Assembly (NCBI GenBank): GCA_035719045.1
Contig: DASTGO010000483.1
Coordinates: forward strand, 1-5,754
DNA length: 5,754 nucleotides
From: DASTGO01 sp035719045
GTDB lineage: Bacteria > Actinomycetota > Actinomycetes > Actinomycetales > Kineosporiaceae
Reading direction: 5' to 3'
The position numbers and the translations under genes were made by a program. Position 1 is the first letter of the stretch, and each line of letters opens with the position of its first letter. Under the pieces are notes generated by a model. The model ran no database searches. It was not told the DNA's origin and was given only the letters and a program-made list of their open reading frames with translations. Positions 1 through 5,754 of this stretch are shown here, piece after piece.

Positions 1-3000
1 AGCGGCGGGACGTTCGGCGGGTTTCCGGTGGGCGGGTCGTAGATGGTGCGCAGAGCGTAGGGGTCCTTGGGCGGGAGCGTCTCGGCGTACAGAGGTCCGG
101 CGCCGTCTCCGGAGACGTCGATGCCGCCGGCGGCCCGGGCGCTGGTCCAGCCGCAGCTGCGCACGATGCTCTCGGCCTGGGCGTCGTAGGCGCCGGTGGG
201 GTAGGCGAAGCTCGTGGGGTCGAAGCCGTGGTCGATCAGGTTCTGTCGGTCCTGGCAGACCTCGTAGGTCTCCTGGGTGATGTCGGTCATGCCCTTGAGG
301 CTCACGTGGTCGACGGTGTGTCCGCCGATCTCGTTGCCGTCGTTGTTCAGGTCTGTCAGCTGGGCCCACGTCATGTGCTGCTCGTCGACGTTGTTCAACC
401 CGCTCACGTTGTAGAACGTGCCGCTCATGTGGTGCGGCTTCAGGGCCTTCTTGTCGCCCAGAAGGTACTGCGACAGCAGGCCGTCGTCGAACGTCAGGGA
501 GACGACGACCTTCGGCGGGAGGACGACGATGTCCTGCGACTGCACCTGCTCGGTGTTGCCGGCGAGGTCGGTCGAGAAGAACTTGACCGTGACGGTGCTG
601 GCGGTGCTCAGGTTGAACGGCCCGGTGTAGACCGTGCTCGCCGTGGTCGGGGTGGAGCCGTCGGTGGTGTAGTACGTCTTGTCCACGCCCCACCCGGTGC
701 CGTCGTCGGCGGTCAGGGTCACCTTGGTCGACCCGTTGTAGCCGGTGGAGCCGCAGGGCTGCCCGTCGCACGCGATCGTGGTGGTCGGCGGGGTGCTGTC
801 CTGCGGCAGGTTCGCGTTCACCACGAGGGTGTTGGCGCTCTCGGTGTTGCCGGCGTGGTCCCACGACCGGTACGTCAGGGTGGTCGTGCTCGTGATCGGG
901 ATCGGCTGCTTGTACGTCGGGCTGCTCAGGGTCGGGGTGGAGCCGTCGGTGGTGTAGTGGGTGCTGGCGACGGCCGACCCGACGTCGGTGCCCGCCAGGG
1001 AGACGTAGACCGTCTGGGTGTAGGTGCCGCTGTCGCACGCGGCGTTGTTGCACGACGCGGTGGTGACGGGGGCGGAGGTGTCGGCGCTGATCGCGGCGTC
1101 ACGGACGGTGCTCAGGGCGGCGCCGGCCGGGGCACCCCCGCTCTGCCCCGCCTGGCCCATCCAGTCCAGGAACGAGTTGAGGTCGGCGAGGTCGATCCAG
1201 CCGGCCGCGCCGGTGCAGGCGGTGTAGTTGTTCGGGTCGGCGGTCTGCGAGCAGACGCGGGTGATCACGACCTGGGACCAGCCGCCGCCGTTGGCGGCAG
1301 CGCCGTTGACCAGCGCCTTCAGGTTGGCCAGCGTGACCTGCCCGGTCGGCGCGTAGGCGCGCGTCGAGTACCAGTTGTTGGGCGGCAGCTTCTCGGCGTA
1401 CGTCGGGCCGGTCGGCGACAACGAGCCGGCGCTGCGGGCCACGCCGTACCCACAGCTCTTGACGATCCCCTGGACCGTGGCGTTGGTGGCGCCACCGGGG
1501 TAGGCGAACCCGACCGGGTCGAGCCCGTGGTTCACCAGGGCGGTCCGGTCGTCGCAGACCTGGGCCGTCGGGTTCGGGTCGGTGGTGAGGTTGGTGGCGT
1601 TGACGGTCTTGCCGCCGATGTCGTTGCCGGCGGTGGCGAGGTCGTTCAGCTGGGCCCAGGTCATGGAGTTGCCCGACACCCCGATGGTCCCGGAGTTGAC
1701 GTAGAAGGTGGCCGCGGCGTTGTGCGGCTTGAGGGCCTGGAGCCAGCCCAGGGTGTACTGCCCGACCGTTCCGTTGTCGAAGGTCAGCGAGACCTTGGTG
1801 GTCACCGGGGAAACCGTGACCGACTGCGACTGCACCGGCTCGGCGTTCCCGGCGTTGTCGGTGGAGAAGTACTTGACGGTGTAGGTGCCCGGGCTGTTGA
1901 GGGTGAACGGTGCGGTGTACGCCGTGCTGTTGGTCGTCGGCGTCGATCCGTCGGTCGTGAAGTACGTGGCGGCGACGCCCGAGCCGCCGGTGTCGGTCGC
2001 GGACAGGCCGATCGTGACGGTGGCGACATACGGCGTGGCGGTGCAGGCCGCGCTGTTGCACGAGATGGTGGTGCTCGGGGCGGCGCCGTCGGTCGGTGCC
2101 TGGATGACCTGGGTCTGCACGGGCTCGGCGTTGCCCTGGTAGTCCCAGGATCGGAACTTCACCGTCGTGGAGCTGCTGGCTCCGTTGACGTTGAAGGCCC
2201 CGGAGTACGTCGGGCTGGCCAGGGTGGGATCGGTCCCGTCGACGGTGTAGTGGGTGCTGGCCACACCGGACCCGGTGTCGGTCGCCGCGAGGGTCACGCT
2301 CACGACACCGGAGTAGGGAGTGCTCGCGCAGGGCGCGCCGTTGCAGGCGATGGTGGTCGTGGGAGTCGTGGTGTCGACCGAGCCGATGAGAGCGCTGAAC
2401 CGGCTGACCGTGGCGCCGGTCGGAGCCTGGCCGGCCTGTCCCGCATTCGCCATCCAGTCCAGGAAGGAGTTCAGGTCGGCGAGCTCGACGTGACCGCTGG
2501 CGGCGCTGCAAGCGGTGTAGTTGGTCGCGTCGAGGGTCTGCGAGCAGACCCGGCCCATCACCAGCTGCACCAGGCCGCCGCCGTTGGTGGCGGCGTTGTT
2601 GACGGCGGTCTGCATGCTGGCCAGGGTCACCGTGCTCGGTGCGAACGCCTTGGTGGCGAACCAGTTGGCCGGGGGAAGCGAATCGGCTCCTCCGCCGGCG
2701 GTGCGGGCATTGCCGTAACCGCAGCTCTTCACGACGCCCTGCACGGTGGTGTTGTTGGTGCCGCCGGGGTAGGCGAACCCGATCGGCGTCAGCCCGTGCG
2801 ACAAGATGGCCGCCCGGTCGCCGCAGACCTTGGTCGTCGGGTCCGGGTCGGTGGTGAGGTTGACGGCGCTCGACTTGCCGCCGATGTCGTTCCCGGCGTT
2901 GGCCAGCGTGTTCAGCTGGGCCCAGCTCATCTGCCCGGCTCCGCCAGAGGTCACCGAGGCGGAGCTGATGTAGAACATCGCCGACGCCCCGTGCGGCTGG

Positions 3001-3197
3001 AGCGCCTGCTGGTAGGCCAACGTGTACTGGCTGGCCGCGTTGTTGTCGAACTCCAGCACGACGCGCACCGGCCCGGCCGCCCGTGCCGGGGACGCCAGGG
3101 CGGCGAGGCCACCGGCGGCGAGGAGCAGGGCCACGAGCCGACTCAGCCTGGACCGTGACGGTCGCGGGTTCCGTACGGGATTCGAGAACCGGCTCAT
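1..3197 (-). CDS. Secreted multi-block polysaccharide deacetylase (CE4/NodB) with Ig-like/CHB_HEX_C modules, C-terminus outside window
   Basis: The minus strand is open from ATG 3197 to the window edge (1065 codons, no stop). Residues 1-40 form a Sec-type signal peptide: an Arg-rich start, a hydrophobic core (LVALLLAAGGLAALA) and an ARA cleavage site. Then come NodB-type domain 1 (about 44-260), two Ig-like modules (about 279-366 and 374-463), NodB domain 2 (about 468-690), two more Ig-like modules (about 710-797 and 803-893) and NodB domain 3 (from about 896). The Ig-like modules carry YTTDGSTPT and STDNAGN-type motifs, as in chitobiase C-terminal (CHB_HEX_C_1) domains. CE4 enzymes remove N- or O-acetyl groups from chitin-like or peptidoglycan glycans using a metal bound by Asp-His-His. 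Domain 3 keeps TFDDG (D904, D905) and HTVDH (H960, H964); domains 1 and 2 do not. Export and glycan binding are inferred. The substrate is unknown. ATG 3209 is an alternative in-frame start with no good ribosome site. Confidence 0.88.
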   Translation of the reverse strand, partial: MSRFSNPVRNPRPSRSRLSRLVALLLAAGGLAALASPARAAGPVRVVLEFDNNAASQYTLAYQQALQPHGASAMFYISSASVTSGGAGQMSWAQLNTLANAGNDIGGKSSAVNLTTDPDPTTKVCGDRAAILSHGLTPIGFAYPGGTNNTTVQGVVKSCGYGNARTAGGGADSLPPANWFATKAFAPSTVTLASMQTAVNNAATNGGGLVQLVMGRVCSQTLDATNYTACSAASGHVELADLNSFLDWMANAGQAGQAPTGATVSRFSALIGSVDTTTPTTTIACNGAPCASTPYSGVVSVTLAATDTGSGVASTHYTVDGTDPTLASPTYSGAFNVNGASSSTTVKFRSWDYQGNAEPVQTQVIQAPTDGAAPSTTISCNSAACTATPYVATVTIGLSATDTGGSGVAATYFTTDGSTPTTNSTAYTAPFTLNSPGTYTVKYFSTDNAGNAEPVQSQSVTVSPVTTKVSLTFDNGTVGQYTLGWLQALKPHNAAATFYVNSGTIGVSGNSMTWAQLNDLATAGNDIGGKTVNATNLTTDPNPTAQVCDDRTALVNHGLDPVGFAYPGGATNATVQGIVKSCGYGVARSAGSLSPTGPTYAEKLPPNNWYSTRAYAPTGQVTLANLKALVNGAAANGGGWSQVVITRVCSQTADPNNYTACTGAAGWIDLADLNSFLDWMGQAGQSGGAPAGAALSTVRDAAISADTSAPVTTASCNNAACDSGTYTQTVYVSLAGTDVGSAVASTHYTTDGSTPTLSSPTYKQPIPITSTTTLTYRSWDHAGNTESANTLVVNANLPQDSTPPTTTIACDGQPCGSTGYNGSTKVTLTADDGTGWGVDKTYYTTDGSTPTTASTVYTGPFNLSTASTVTVKFFSTDLAGNTEQVQSQDIVVLPPKVVVSLTFDDGLLSQYLLGDKKALKPHHMSGTFYNVSGLNNVDEQHMTWAQLTDLNNDGNEIGGHTVDHVSLKGMTDITQETYEVCQDRQNLIDHGFDPTSFAYPTGAYDAQAESIVRSCGWTSARAAGGIDVSGDGAGPLYAETLPPKDPYALRTIYDPPTGNPPNVPP
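3..3068 (-). repeat. Three tandem copies of a roughly 1.27-1.29 kb coding unit (deacetylase + two Ig-like modules), third copy cut by window edge
   Basis: Protein units start near residues 44, 468 and 896, that is about 3068-1797, 1796-513 and 512-3. The equivalent first Asp of the deacetylase motif falls at residues 51, 474 and 904, a spacing of 423 and 430 residues. All three units share QY(T/L)L, (M/T)FY, (M/S)(S/T)WAQL, GGK/GGH, the FAYP motif, VKSCG/VRSCG and the AR(T/S/A)AG motif. Units 1 and 2 also share GRVCSQT/TRVCSQT, NYTAC and a LADLNSFLDWM segment. Within each complete unit the first Ig-like module resembles the first of the other unit (STHYT, SWD) and the second resembles the second (TDGSTPTT, YFSTD/FFSTD). 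The whole block was therefore duplicated, rather than single modules. Confidence 0.85.
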
Positions 3198-3201
3198 GCT
3201 T

Positions 3202-3207
3202 CTCCCC
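3202..3207 (-). promoter_or_regulatory. Ribosome binding site for the deacetylase
   Basis: On the minus strand GGGGAG lies 4 nt before ATG 3197. It overlaps the upstream in-frame ATG at 3209, which has no comparable purine-rich element ahead of it. This is why 3197 is preferred as the start. The choice changes the signal peptide by only four residues. Confidence 0.55.
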
Positions 3208-3300
3208 ATCTCAGGTGGCGGCACGCACGCAGCAGGACCCGGGTGCCGTGCACGCTGCTGACACGGTAGGAACCGGGACGTGGATGGCGACTCCACCAAT

Positions 3301-3326
3301 CGGCGTACGCCCGTACACCGTTGACA
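3301..3326 (+). promoter_or_regulatory. Near-perfect 20-bp dyad abutting a TTGACA -35-like box in the divergent intergenic region
   Basis: CGGCGTACG (3301-3309) and CGTACACCG (3312-3320) form a 9-bp inverted repeat with one mismatch around a 2-bp centre. TTGACA, an exact sigma-70-type -35 hexamer, follows directly at 3321-3326 and points toward the transglycosylase-like gene. A further GTACG core lies at 3333-3337. No convincing -10 hexamer sits 16-18 bp downstream (that stretch is tcgcccgc), so the promoter itself is uncertain. The geometry suits an operator for a dimeric regulator of one or both divergent genes; the regulator is unknown. I saw no other supported element in the rest of 3198-3476. 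Confidence 0.4.
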
Positions 3327-3466
3327 CCAGATGTACGGCATGTCGCCCGCGTCGCCTTGACCGGCCGTGGACGAAGGGGCATCGTCGCCACCTGGCCGTG
3401 CCCGCGAGCGAACGACCGACCGGCGGAGGGAGCCGGACGGCGAACGGGCCCTCAGGCCGTCACCCT

Positions 3467-3472
3467 GGAGGT
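3467..3472 (+). promoter_or_regulatory. Shine-Dalgarno site deciding the start at 3477
   Basis: GGAGGT lies 4 nt before ATG 3477. The frame is open further upstream to a TTG at 3321, but that TTG is the first codon of the TTGACA box and has no ribosome site. The signal peptide also begins exactly at the 3477 ATG, so the upstream 52 codons are taken as non-coding leader. Confidence 0.75.
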
Positions 3473-3476
3473 GCCC

Positions 3477-4544
3477 ATGTCGCTCGCCGTGCCCCACCGA
3501 CGGGGTGTTCTCGTGACCGTCGCTGCCGCTCTGGTCACCGTGGCCCTGACCGCCGAGCCGAGCGGTGCTGTCCCCGGCCCCGGCCCCGGCGTCGACCTGG
3601 TCACCCGCACCCCTGGTCCCGTCGTCGCCCCTCCGAGCGGCATGCCGAGCAGCCTGAACAGCAAGCCGCCCTCCCGGGCGGGCTACTTCAAGACCACCGC
3701 GGCCGGCACCTGGCGGTCGTTGCCGTCCGGTGCCCGGTGCGCGGCGAAGGTGCACCGGTCGACGTGGGAGCCCCGGCCGGACAACGCCGGCCCGAACGGC
3801 CGGATGCCGAACCGGAAGAAGGTGCGTGCGGCGTTCGCCGCCCGGCCCCTCTCGGGTGACGGCAGCTTCAAGCGCAAGTGGGACACCTGGCTGCTGCCCC
3901 GGGTGACGGGCCATGACACGGGCACCACCGACGAGATCTTCCAGTGGGCCGCCTGCAAGTGGGGCATCGCGGACAACGTCCTGCGGGCCATCGCCGTCCG
4001 CGAGTCGACGTGGTACCAGTACGAGGTCTACCCGTCCGGCCGCTGCGTGACCGACTGGGGGTGTGGCGACATGGTGGGGACGGCGACGCGGGCGACCGGC
4101 AAGTACTGCACGGGCATCAGCCGCCGAGGTCACGACTACCAGGCCGACTACGGCGCGGGCAGATGTCCCGAGACCTTCAGCATCGCGGGGGTGATGTCGT
4201 GGGAGGACCCGTCCTGGGGACGGATGAAGGGCAACCAGAACGGGACCTTCCCGTTCAACCGCAACTCGACGGCGTTCGCCGTGGACTACCTCGCCGCCAA
4301 CCTCCGCGGCTGCTACGAGGGGTGGGCGCCCTGGCTCTCGGGGGCCGGGCCGGTCGCCTACCGCAAGGGAGACCTCTGGGGTTGCGTGGGGAACTGGTAC
4401 GCCGGGGAGTGGCGCACCCCGCGAGCCCTCGGATATGTCCACCGGGTACGCCGGGAGCTGCGCGACCGGACCTGGTTGCAGTCGGACTGGAAGCACATCG
4501 GTCCCTCCTGCGACCCGACGTTCGGATGTCCCCGAGGCAGCTGA
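3477..4544 (+). CDS. Secreted lytic transglycosylase (SLT)-like protein, 355 aa
   Basis: Residues 1-31 are a signal peptide (HRR, then hydrophobic GVLVTVAAALVTVALTA, cleavage after PSGA). A Pro/Gly-rich linker and a basic region of unknown role follow (about 32-150). An SLT-like domain spans about 152-315. Its helix WAACKWGIADNVLRAIAVRES matches the family pattern in which a conserved Glu, here E176, is the catalytic acid/base that cleaves the MurNAc-GlcNAc bond of peptidoglycan. Further family-like segments are STAFAVDYLAANLRGCYEG and DLWGCVGNWYAGEW (to W312). The usual GxMQ motif appears here as GVMSW (238-242). There are ten cysteines, an even number consistent with disulfides outside the cell. 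It is transcribed divergently from the deacetylase gene. The fold call is from motif recognition only; activity is inferred, and a non-catalytic or glycoside-hydrolase-like role is possible. Confidence 0.72.
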   Translation: MSLAVPHRRGVLVTVAAALVTVALTAEPSGAVPGPGPGVDLVTRTPGPVVAPPSGMPSSLNSKPPSRAGYFKTTAAGTWRSLPSGARCAAKVHRSTWEPRPDNAGPNGRMPNRKKVRAAFAARPLSGDGSFKRKWDTWLLPRVTGHDTGTTDEIFQWAACKWGIADNVLRAIAVRESTWYQYEVYPSGRCVTDWGCGDMVGTATRATGKYCTGISRRGHDYQADYGAGRCPETFSIAGVMSWEDPSWGRMKGNQNGTFPFNRNSTAFAVDYLAANLRGCYEGWAPWLSGAGPVAYRKGDLWGCVGNWYAGEWRTPRALGYVHRVRRELRDRTWLQSDWKHIGPSCDPTFGCPRGS

Positions 4545-4563
4545 AACCTGCGATGACGATGCA

Positions 4564-4594
4564 TTAACAATTGGTCGACAGCGGGTTAACAATT
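4564..4594 (+). repeat. Direct repeat TTAACAATT, two copies 22 bp apart
   Basis: TTAACAATT occurs at 4564-4572 and again at 4586-4594, starting 19 bp after the upstream stop codon. The 22-bp period is close to two helical turns, which would place both copies on the same DNA face. They are AT-rich islands in a very GC-rich context. The second copy is flanked by the inverted arms GCGG (4581-4584) and CCGC (4595-4598). A regulator binding site is possible; the binding protein is unknown. Confidence 0.45.
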
Positions 4595-4601
4595 CCGCGG
4601 T

Positions 4602-4623
4602 GAAATGCGTCGAAACGCAATTC
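4602..4623 (+). terminator. Small hairpin downstream of the transglycosylase-like gene (weak terminator candidate)
   Basis: TGCGT (4606-4610) pairs with ACGCA (4615-4619) around a CGAA loop. After one A-A mismatch, GAA (4602-4604) pairs with TTC (4621-4623). That gives eight pairs in total without a T-tract, so intrinsic termination is doubtful. Confidence 0.25.
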
Positions 4624-4651
4624 CGAAGTGCGGGAACGCCGCCCCCCGGCC

Positions 4652-4669
4652 GGGTCCCGCCTCGGACCC
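4652..4669 (+). terminator. GC-rich hairpin (tail-less terminator candidate)
   Basis: GGGTCC (4652-4657) and GGACCC (4664-4669) form a perfect 6-bp stem with a 6-nt loop, about 110 bp after the stop codon. There is no T-tract. Such tail-less hairpins are sometimes proposed as terminators in actinobacteria, but in GC-rich DNA a stem this short can arise by chance. Confidence 0.25.
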
Positions 4670-4822
4670 CTCGGCTGCCCGGCCCGCATCGTCCCTGGTC
4701 AGGACCCCTGAGGCCGGCATCGGTCGACCCCGCTGTCCTCCAGATGAGGTATGTCGGATACGCCGATTGACGGTGATCGGCTCTGCCTGTGTGGCCCACA
4801 TGGGCTAGCGCCGATACCAGGG

Positions 4823-4852
4823 TTTACACACCACGGGTGGGCGACGTAACTT
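4823..4852 (+). promoter_or_regulatory. Predicted sigma-70-type promoter for the kinase/regulator operon
   Basis: TTTACA (4823-4828) resembles the TTGACA -35 box. TAACTT (4847-4852) fits the actinobacterial TANNNT -10 pattern, with an 18-bp spacer. Transcription would begin around 4859-4861, giving a leader of about 80 nt to the ATG at 4939. The spacer contains a perfect short palindrome, CCAC-GG-GTGG (4831-4840), which could be an operator. Confidence 0.45.
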
Positions 4853-4938
4853 GAAATTCCTTGACGGACGCGTTCCGTAAAGGGAGCACAGGGGGGAGGG
4901 AGCGCTCGGGTCTCCCAGGCTGTATCCCGGGGGGGATC

Positions 4939-5607
4939 ATGTATCGCAATCCGGTTCATGCATGCGCGAGCGCCGAACATCACGGGGGAGGAGCACACCA
5001 GGGGTCAGGTTCCGGCGAGCCGGATCCGCCGGCTCTGCAGCGTCTCAGGCACGACCTCCGGCAGCCACTGGCTGCCATCAGGTGGTCGGTCGACGCGGTG
5101 GCCGGCGCCGACGACATGCCGGTCGAGCTGATCACCGCCCTGGACCAGATCGGTCGGCAGGCGCGGTGGATGGAACGCCTCTTGGCCGAGGTGCTCGACG
5201 CACCACGGGTGGCCGTGGTCGACCTCGCCGACGCGCTCTCCGACTGTTGCTCGACGACGCCGCCGAGCGCGCCGTACGACCTCAGCTTCACCAGTGCCGG
5301 CGAGGTGCCGGTCCTCGTGGACCCGGTCGGGCTGGAGCGGGCGGCGCGCAACCTCGTGGACAACGCGATCAGAGCAGTCGCCGGGGGCGGGCGGATCGAG
5401 GTGAACGTCAGCGCACGTGGCAGCCGGGGCGTGCTCGAGGTCGACGACTCCGGTCCCGGGTTCGGGGCACTGTCTCCGCGGCAGGGCCACGGACTGGTCG
5501 GCGTACGCCACTTCGTCGAGCGGTTCGGCGGTGAGCTGGCCTACGGCACCTCCGCACTCGGGGGCGCCTCGGTCCGGCTGAGCCTGCCTCGCGCGTGGGG
5601 CTGGTAG
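4939..5607 (+). CDS. Short sensor histidine kinase without transmembrane or recognizable sensor domain, 222 aa
   Basis: The protein combines a HisKA-type dimerization/phosphoacceptor segment with a HATPase_c domain. It should autophosphorylate a His and pass the phosphate to an Asp on the adjacent regulator. H38 lies in RHDLRQPLAAIRW, the H-box. The N-box is RNLVDNAIRA (N138 and N142), the G1 box is DDSGPGFG (D170, G172, G174) and the G2 box is GHGLVG (G183, G185). All core ATP-binding motifs are therefore present. The first 35 residues are Gly/Ser/His-rich (H7, C9, H14, H15, H20) and look disordered. No hydrophobic span is seen, so the protein is probably cytosolic and may sense through a partner. 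The start is ATG 4939, preceded by a G run; the only earlier in-frame start is TTG 4861, and no ATG, GTG or TTG lies between 4939 and the H-box. Only 3 bp separate it from the regulator gene. Confidence 0.85.
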   Translation: MYRNPVHACASAEHHGGGAHQGSGSGEPDPPALQRLRHDLRQPLAAIRWSVDAVAGADDMPVELITALDQIGRQARWMERLLAEVLDAPRVAVVDLADALSDCCSTTPPSAPYDLSFTSAGEVPVLVDPVGLERAARNLVDNAIRAVAGGGRIEVNVSARGSRGVLEVDDSGPGFGALSPRQGHGLVGVRHFVERFGGELAYGTSALGGASVRLSLPRAWGW

Positions 5608-5610
5608 CCC

Positions 5611-5754
5611 GTGCGCATCGTCGTGTGCGACGACGACCGGCTGCTCCTCGAGGCGCTGGCGCACGCCCTGGAGCTCCGGGGGTTCACGATCGAGGCGACG
5701 GCCTCAGCTCCCCCCGAGGCGGTCGCGGCCGTCGCGGAGTTCCGTCCCGACGTC
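5611..5754 (+). CDS. Response regulator, receiver domain N-terminus (truncated by window end)
   Basis: GTG 5611 begins 3 bp after the kinase stop, which suggests translational coupling. The 48 visible residues start RIVVCDDDRLLLEALAHALELRGF, the first strand, acidic pocket (D7-D9) and first helix of a receiver (REC) domain. They end at EFRPDV, just before the strand that normally bears the phosphoacceptor Asp. A later GTG at 5623 would delete the first strand and is unlikely. The output domain is outside the window, so whether this is a LuxR/NarL-type, OmpR-type or other regulator cannot be told. It is the probable phosphorylation target of the upstream kinase. Confidence 0.85.
   Translation, partial: MRIVVCDDDRLLLEALAHALELRGFTIEATASAPPEAVAAVAEFRPDV

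Larger units (their letters stand above)
4545..4938. other. Non-coding stretch between the transglycosylase-like gene and the kinase operon
   Basis: I find no credible gene in these 394 bp. Open frames here lack ribosome sites and read as low-complexity Arg/Pro/Gly. The stretch holds an AT-rich direct repeat (4564-4594), two small hairpins (4602-4623 and 4652-4669) and a plausible promoter (4823-4852). A further short inverted repeat, GCCCA-CA-TGGGC, lies at 4794-4805. Two G runs (6 G at 4891-4896, 7 G at 4929-4935) precede the kinase start. No strong U-tailed terminator is visible after the stop at 4544. Confidence 0.6.

Noticed and set aside
1099..2511. A 470-codon minus-strand open frame
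   Set aside because: It is a shifted frame of the deacetylase gene with an Arg/His/Gln-rich translation and no recognizable motif.
228..3158. A 976-codon plus-strand open frame
   Set aside because: It lies antisense to the deacetylase gene and is open because of extreme GC bias. Its translation is low-complexity Val/Gly/Arg-rich, without domains or a signal peptide. The minus-strand frame has clear motifs and a signal peptide.
3083..3859. A 258-codon plus-strand open frame over the start of the transglycosylase-like gene
   Set aside because: It is out of frame with the motif-bearing gene, has an Arg/Pro-rich translation and no ribosome site, and overlaps the signal-peptide regions of both real genes.
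4861..4883. TTGACG and TAAAGG as a promoter
   Set aside because: The spacer is only 11 bp, too short for a sigma-70-type promoter.
4829..5212. Exact 12-mer CACCACGGGTGG at 4829-4840 and 5201-5212
   Set aside because: One copy is inside the kinase coding sequence. In a GC-rich window of this size a repeated 12-mer is expected by chance, so I do not treat the pair as a regulatory system.
4962..5534. Open frames overlapping the histidine kinase on both strands
   Set aside because: They lack motifs and read as Arg/Gly-rich shadows. The kinase frame has the complete H, N, G1 and G2 boxes.
1..5754. CRISPR array, tRNA, rRNA, insertion sequence or phage element
   Set aside because: I saw no short regularly spaced repeats, cloverleaf-like sequence, transposase motifs or terminal inverted repeats. 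The only large repeats are the coding units of the deacetylase.

Overview
The window is very GC-rich, with codon third positions dominated by G and C. It carries secreted cell-envelope enzymes and a compact two-component pair in a style typical of a high-GC actinobacterium (Actinomycetota). The sequence alone does not fix the family; this assignment is an inference from composition, signal peptides and domain types.

Layout. Positions 1-3197 (minus strand) hold one very large secreted protein whose C-terminus lies outside the window. It has a signal peptide followed by repeating blocks, each made of a NodB-type (CE4) polysaccharide-deacetylase domain and two chitobiase-C-terminal/Ig-like modules. 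Three deacetylase domains are visible. Only the third, C-terminal one keeps the metal-binding Asp-His-His set; the first two have lost all three ligands. A 279-bp divergent intergenic region (3198-3476) contains a 20-bp near-perfect dyad abutting a TTGACA box. Positions 3477-4544 (plus strand) encode a secreted protein with a lytic-transglycosylase (SLT)-like domain and ten cysteines. A 394-bp non-coding stretch (4545-4938) follows, with a TTAACAATT direct repeat, small hairpins and a plausible promoter. Positions 4939-5607 encode a short, soluble-looking sensor histidine kinase, and 3 bp later a response regulator starts (5611) and runs off the window.

How the parts fit. The two exported proteins are divergently arranged and both look like glycan-modifying enzymes or glycan binders (N-deacetylation and glycan-strand cleavage), so a role in peptidoglycan or chitin-like polysaccharide remodelling is reasonable but unproven. 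The kinase and regulator form a normal two-component operon. Nothing in the sequence shows that it controls the two upstream genes, although proximity makes it worth testing. The most unusual item is the multi-block deacetylase, with two apparently catalytically dead copies in front of one intact copy.
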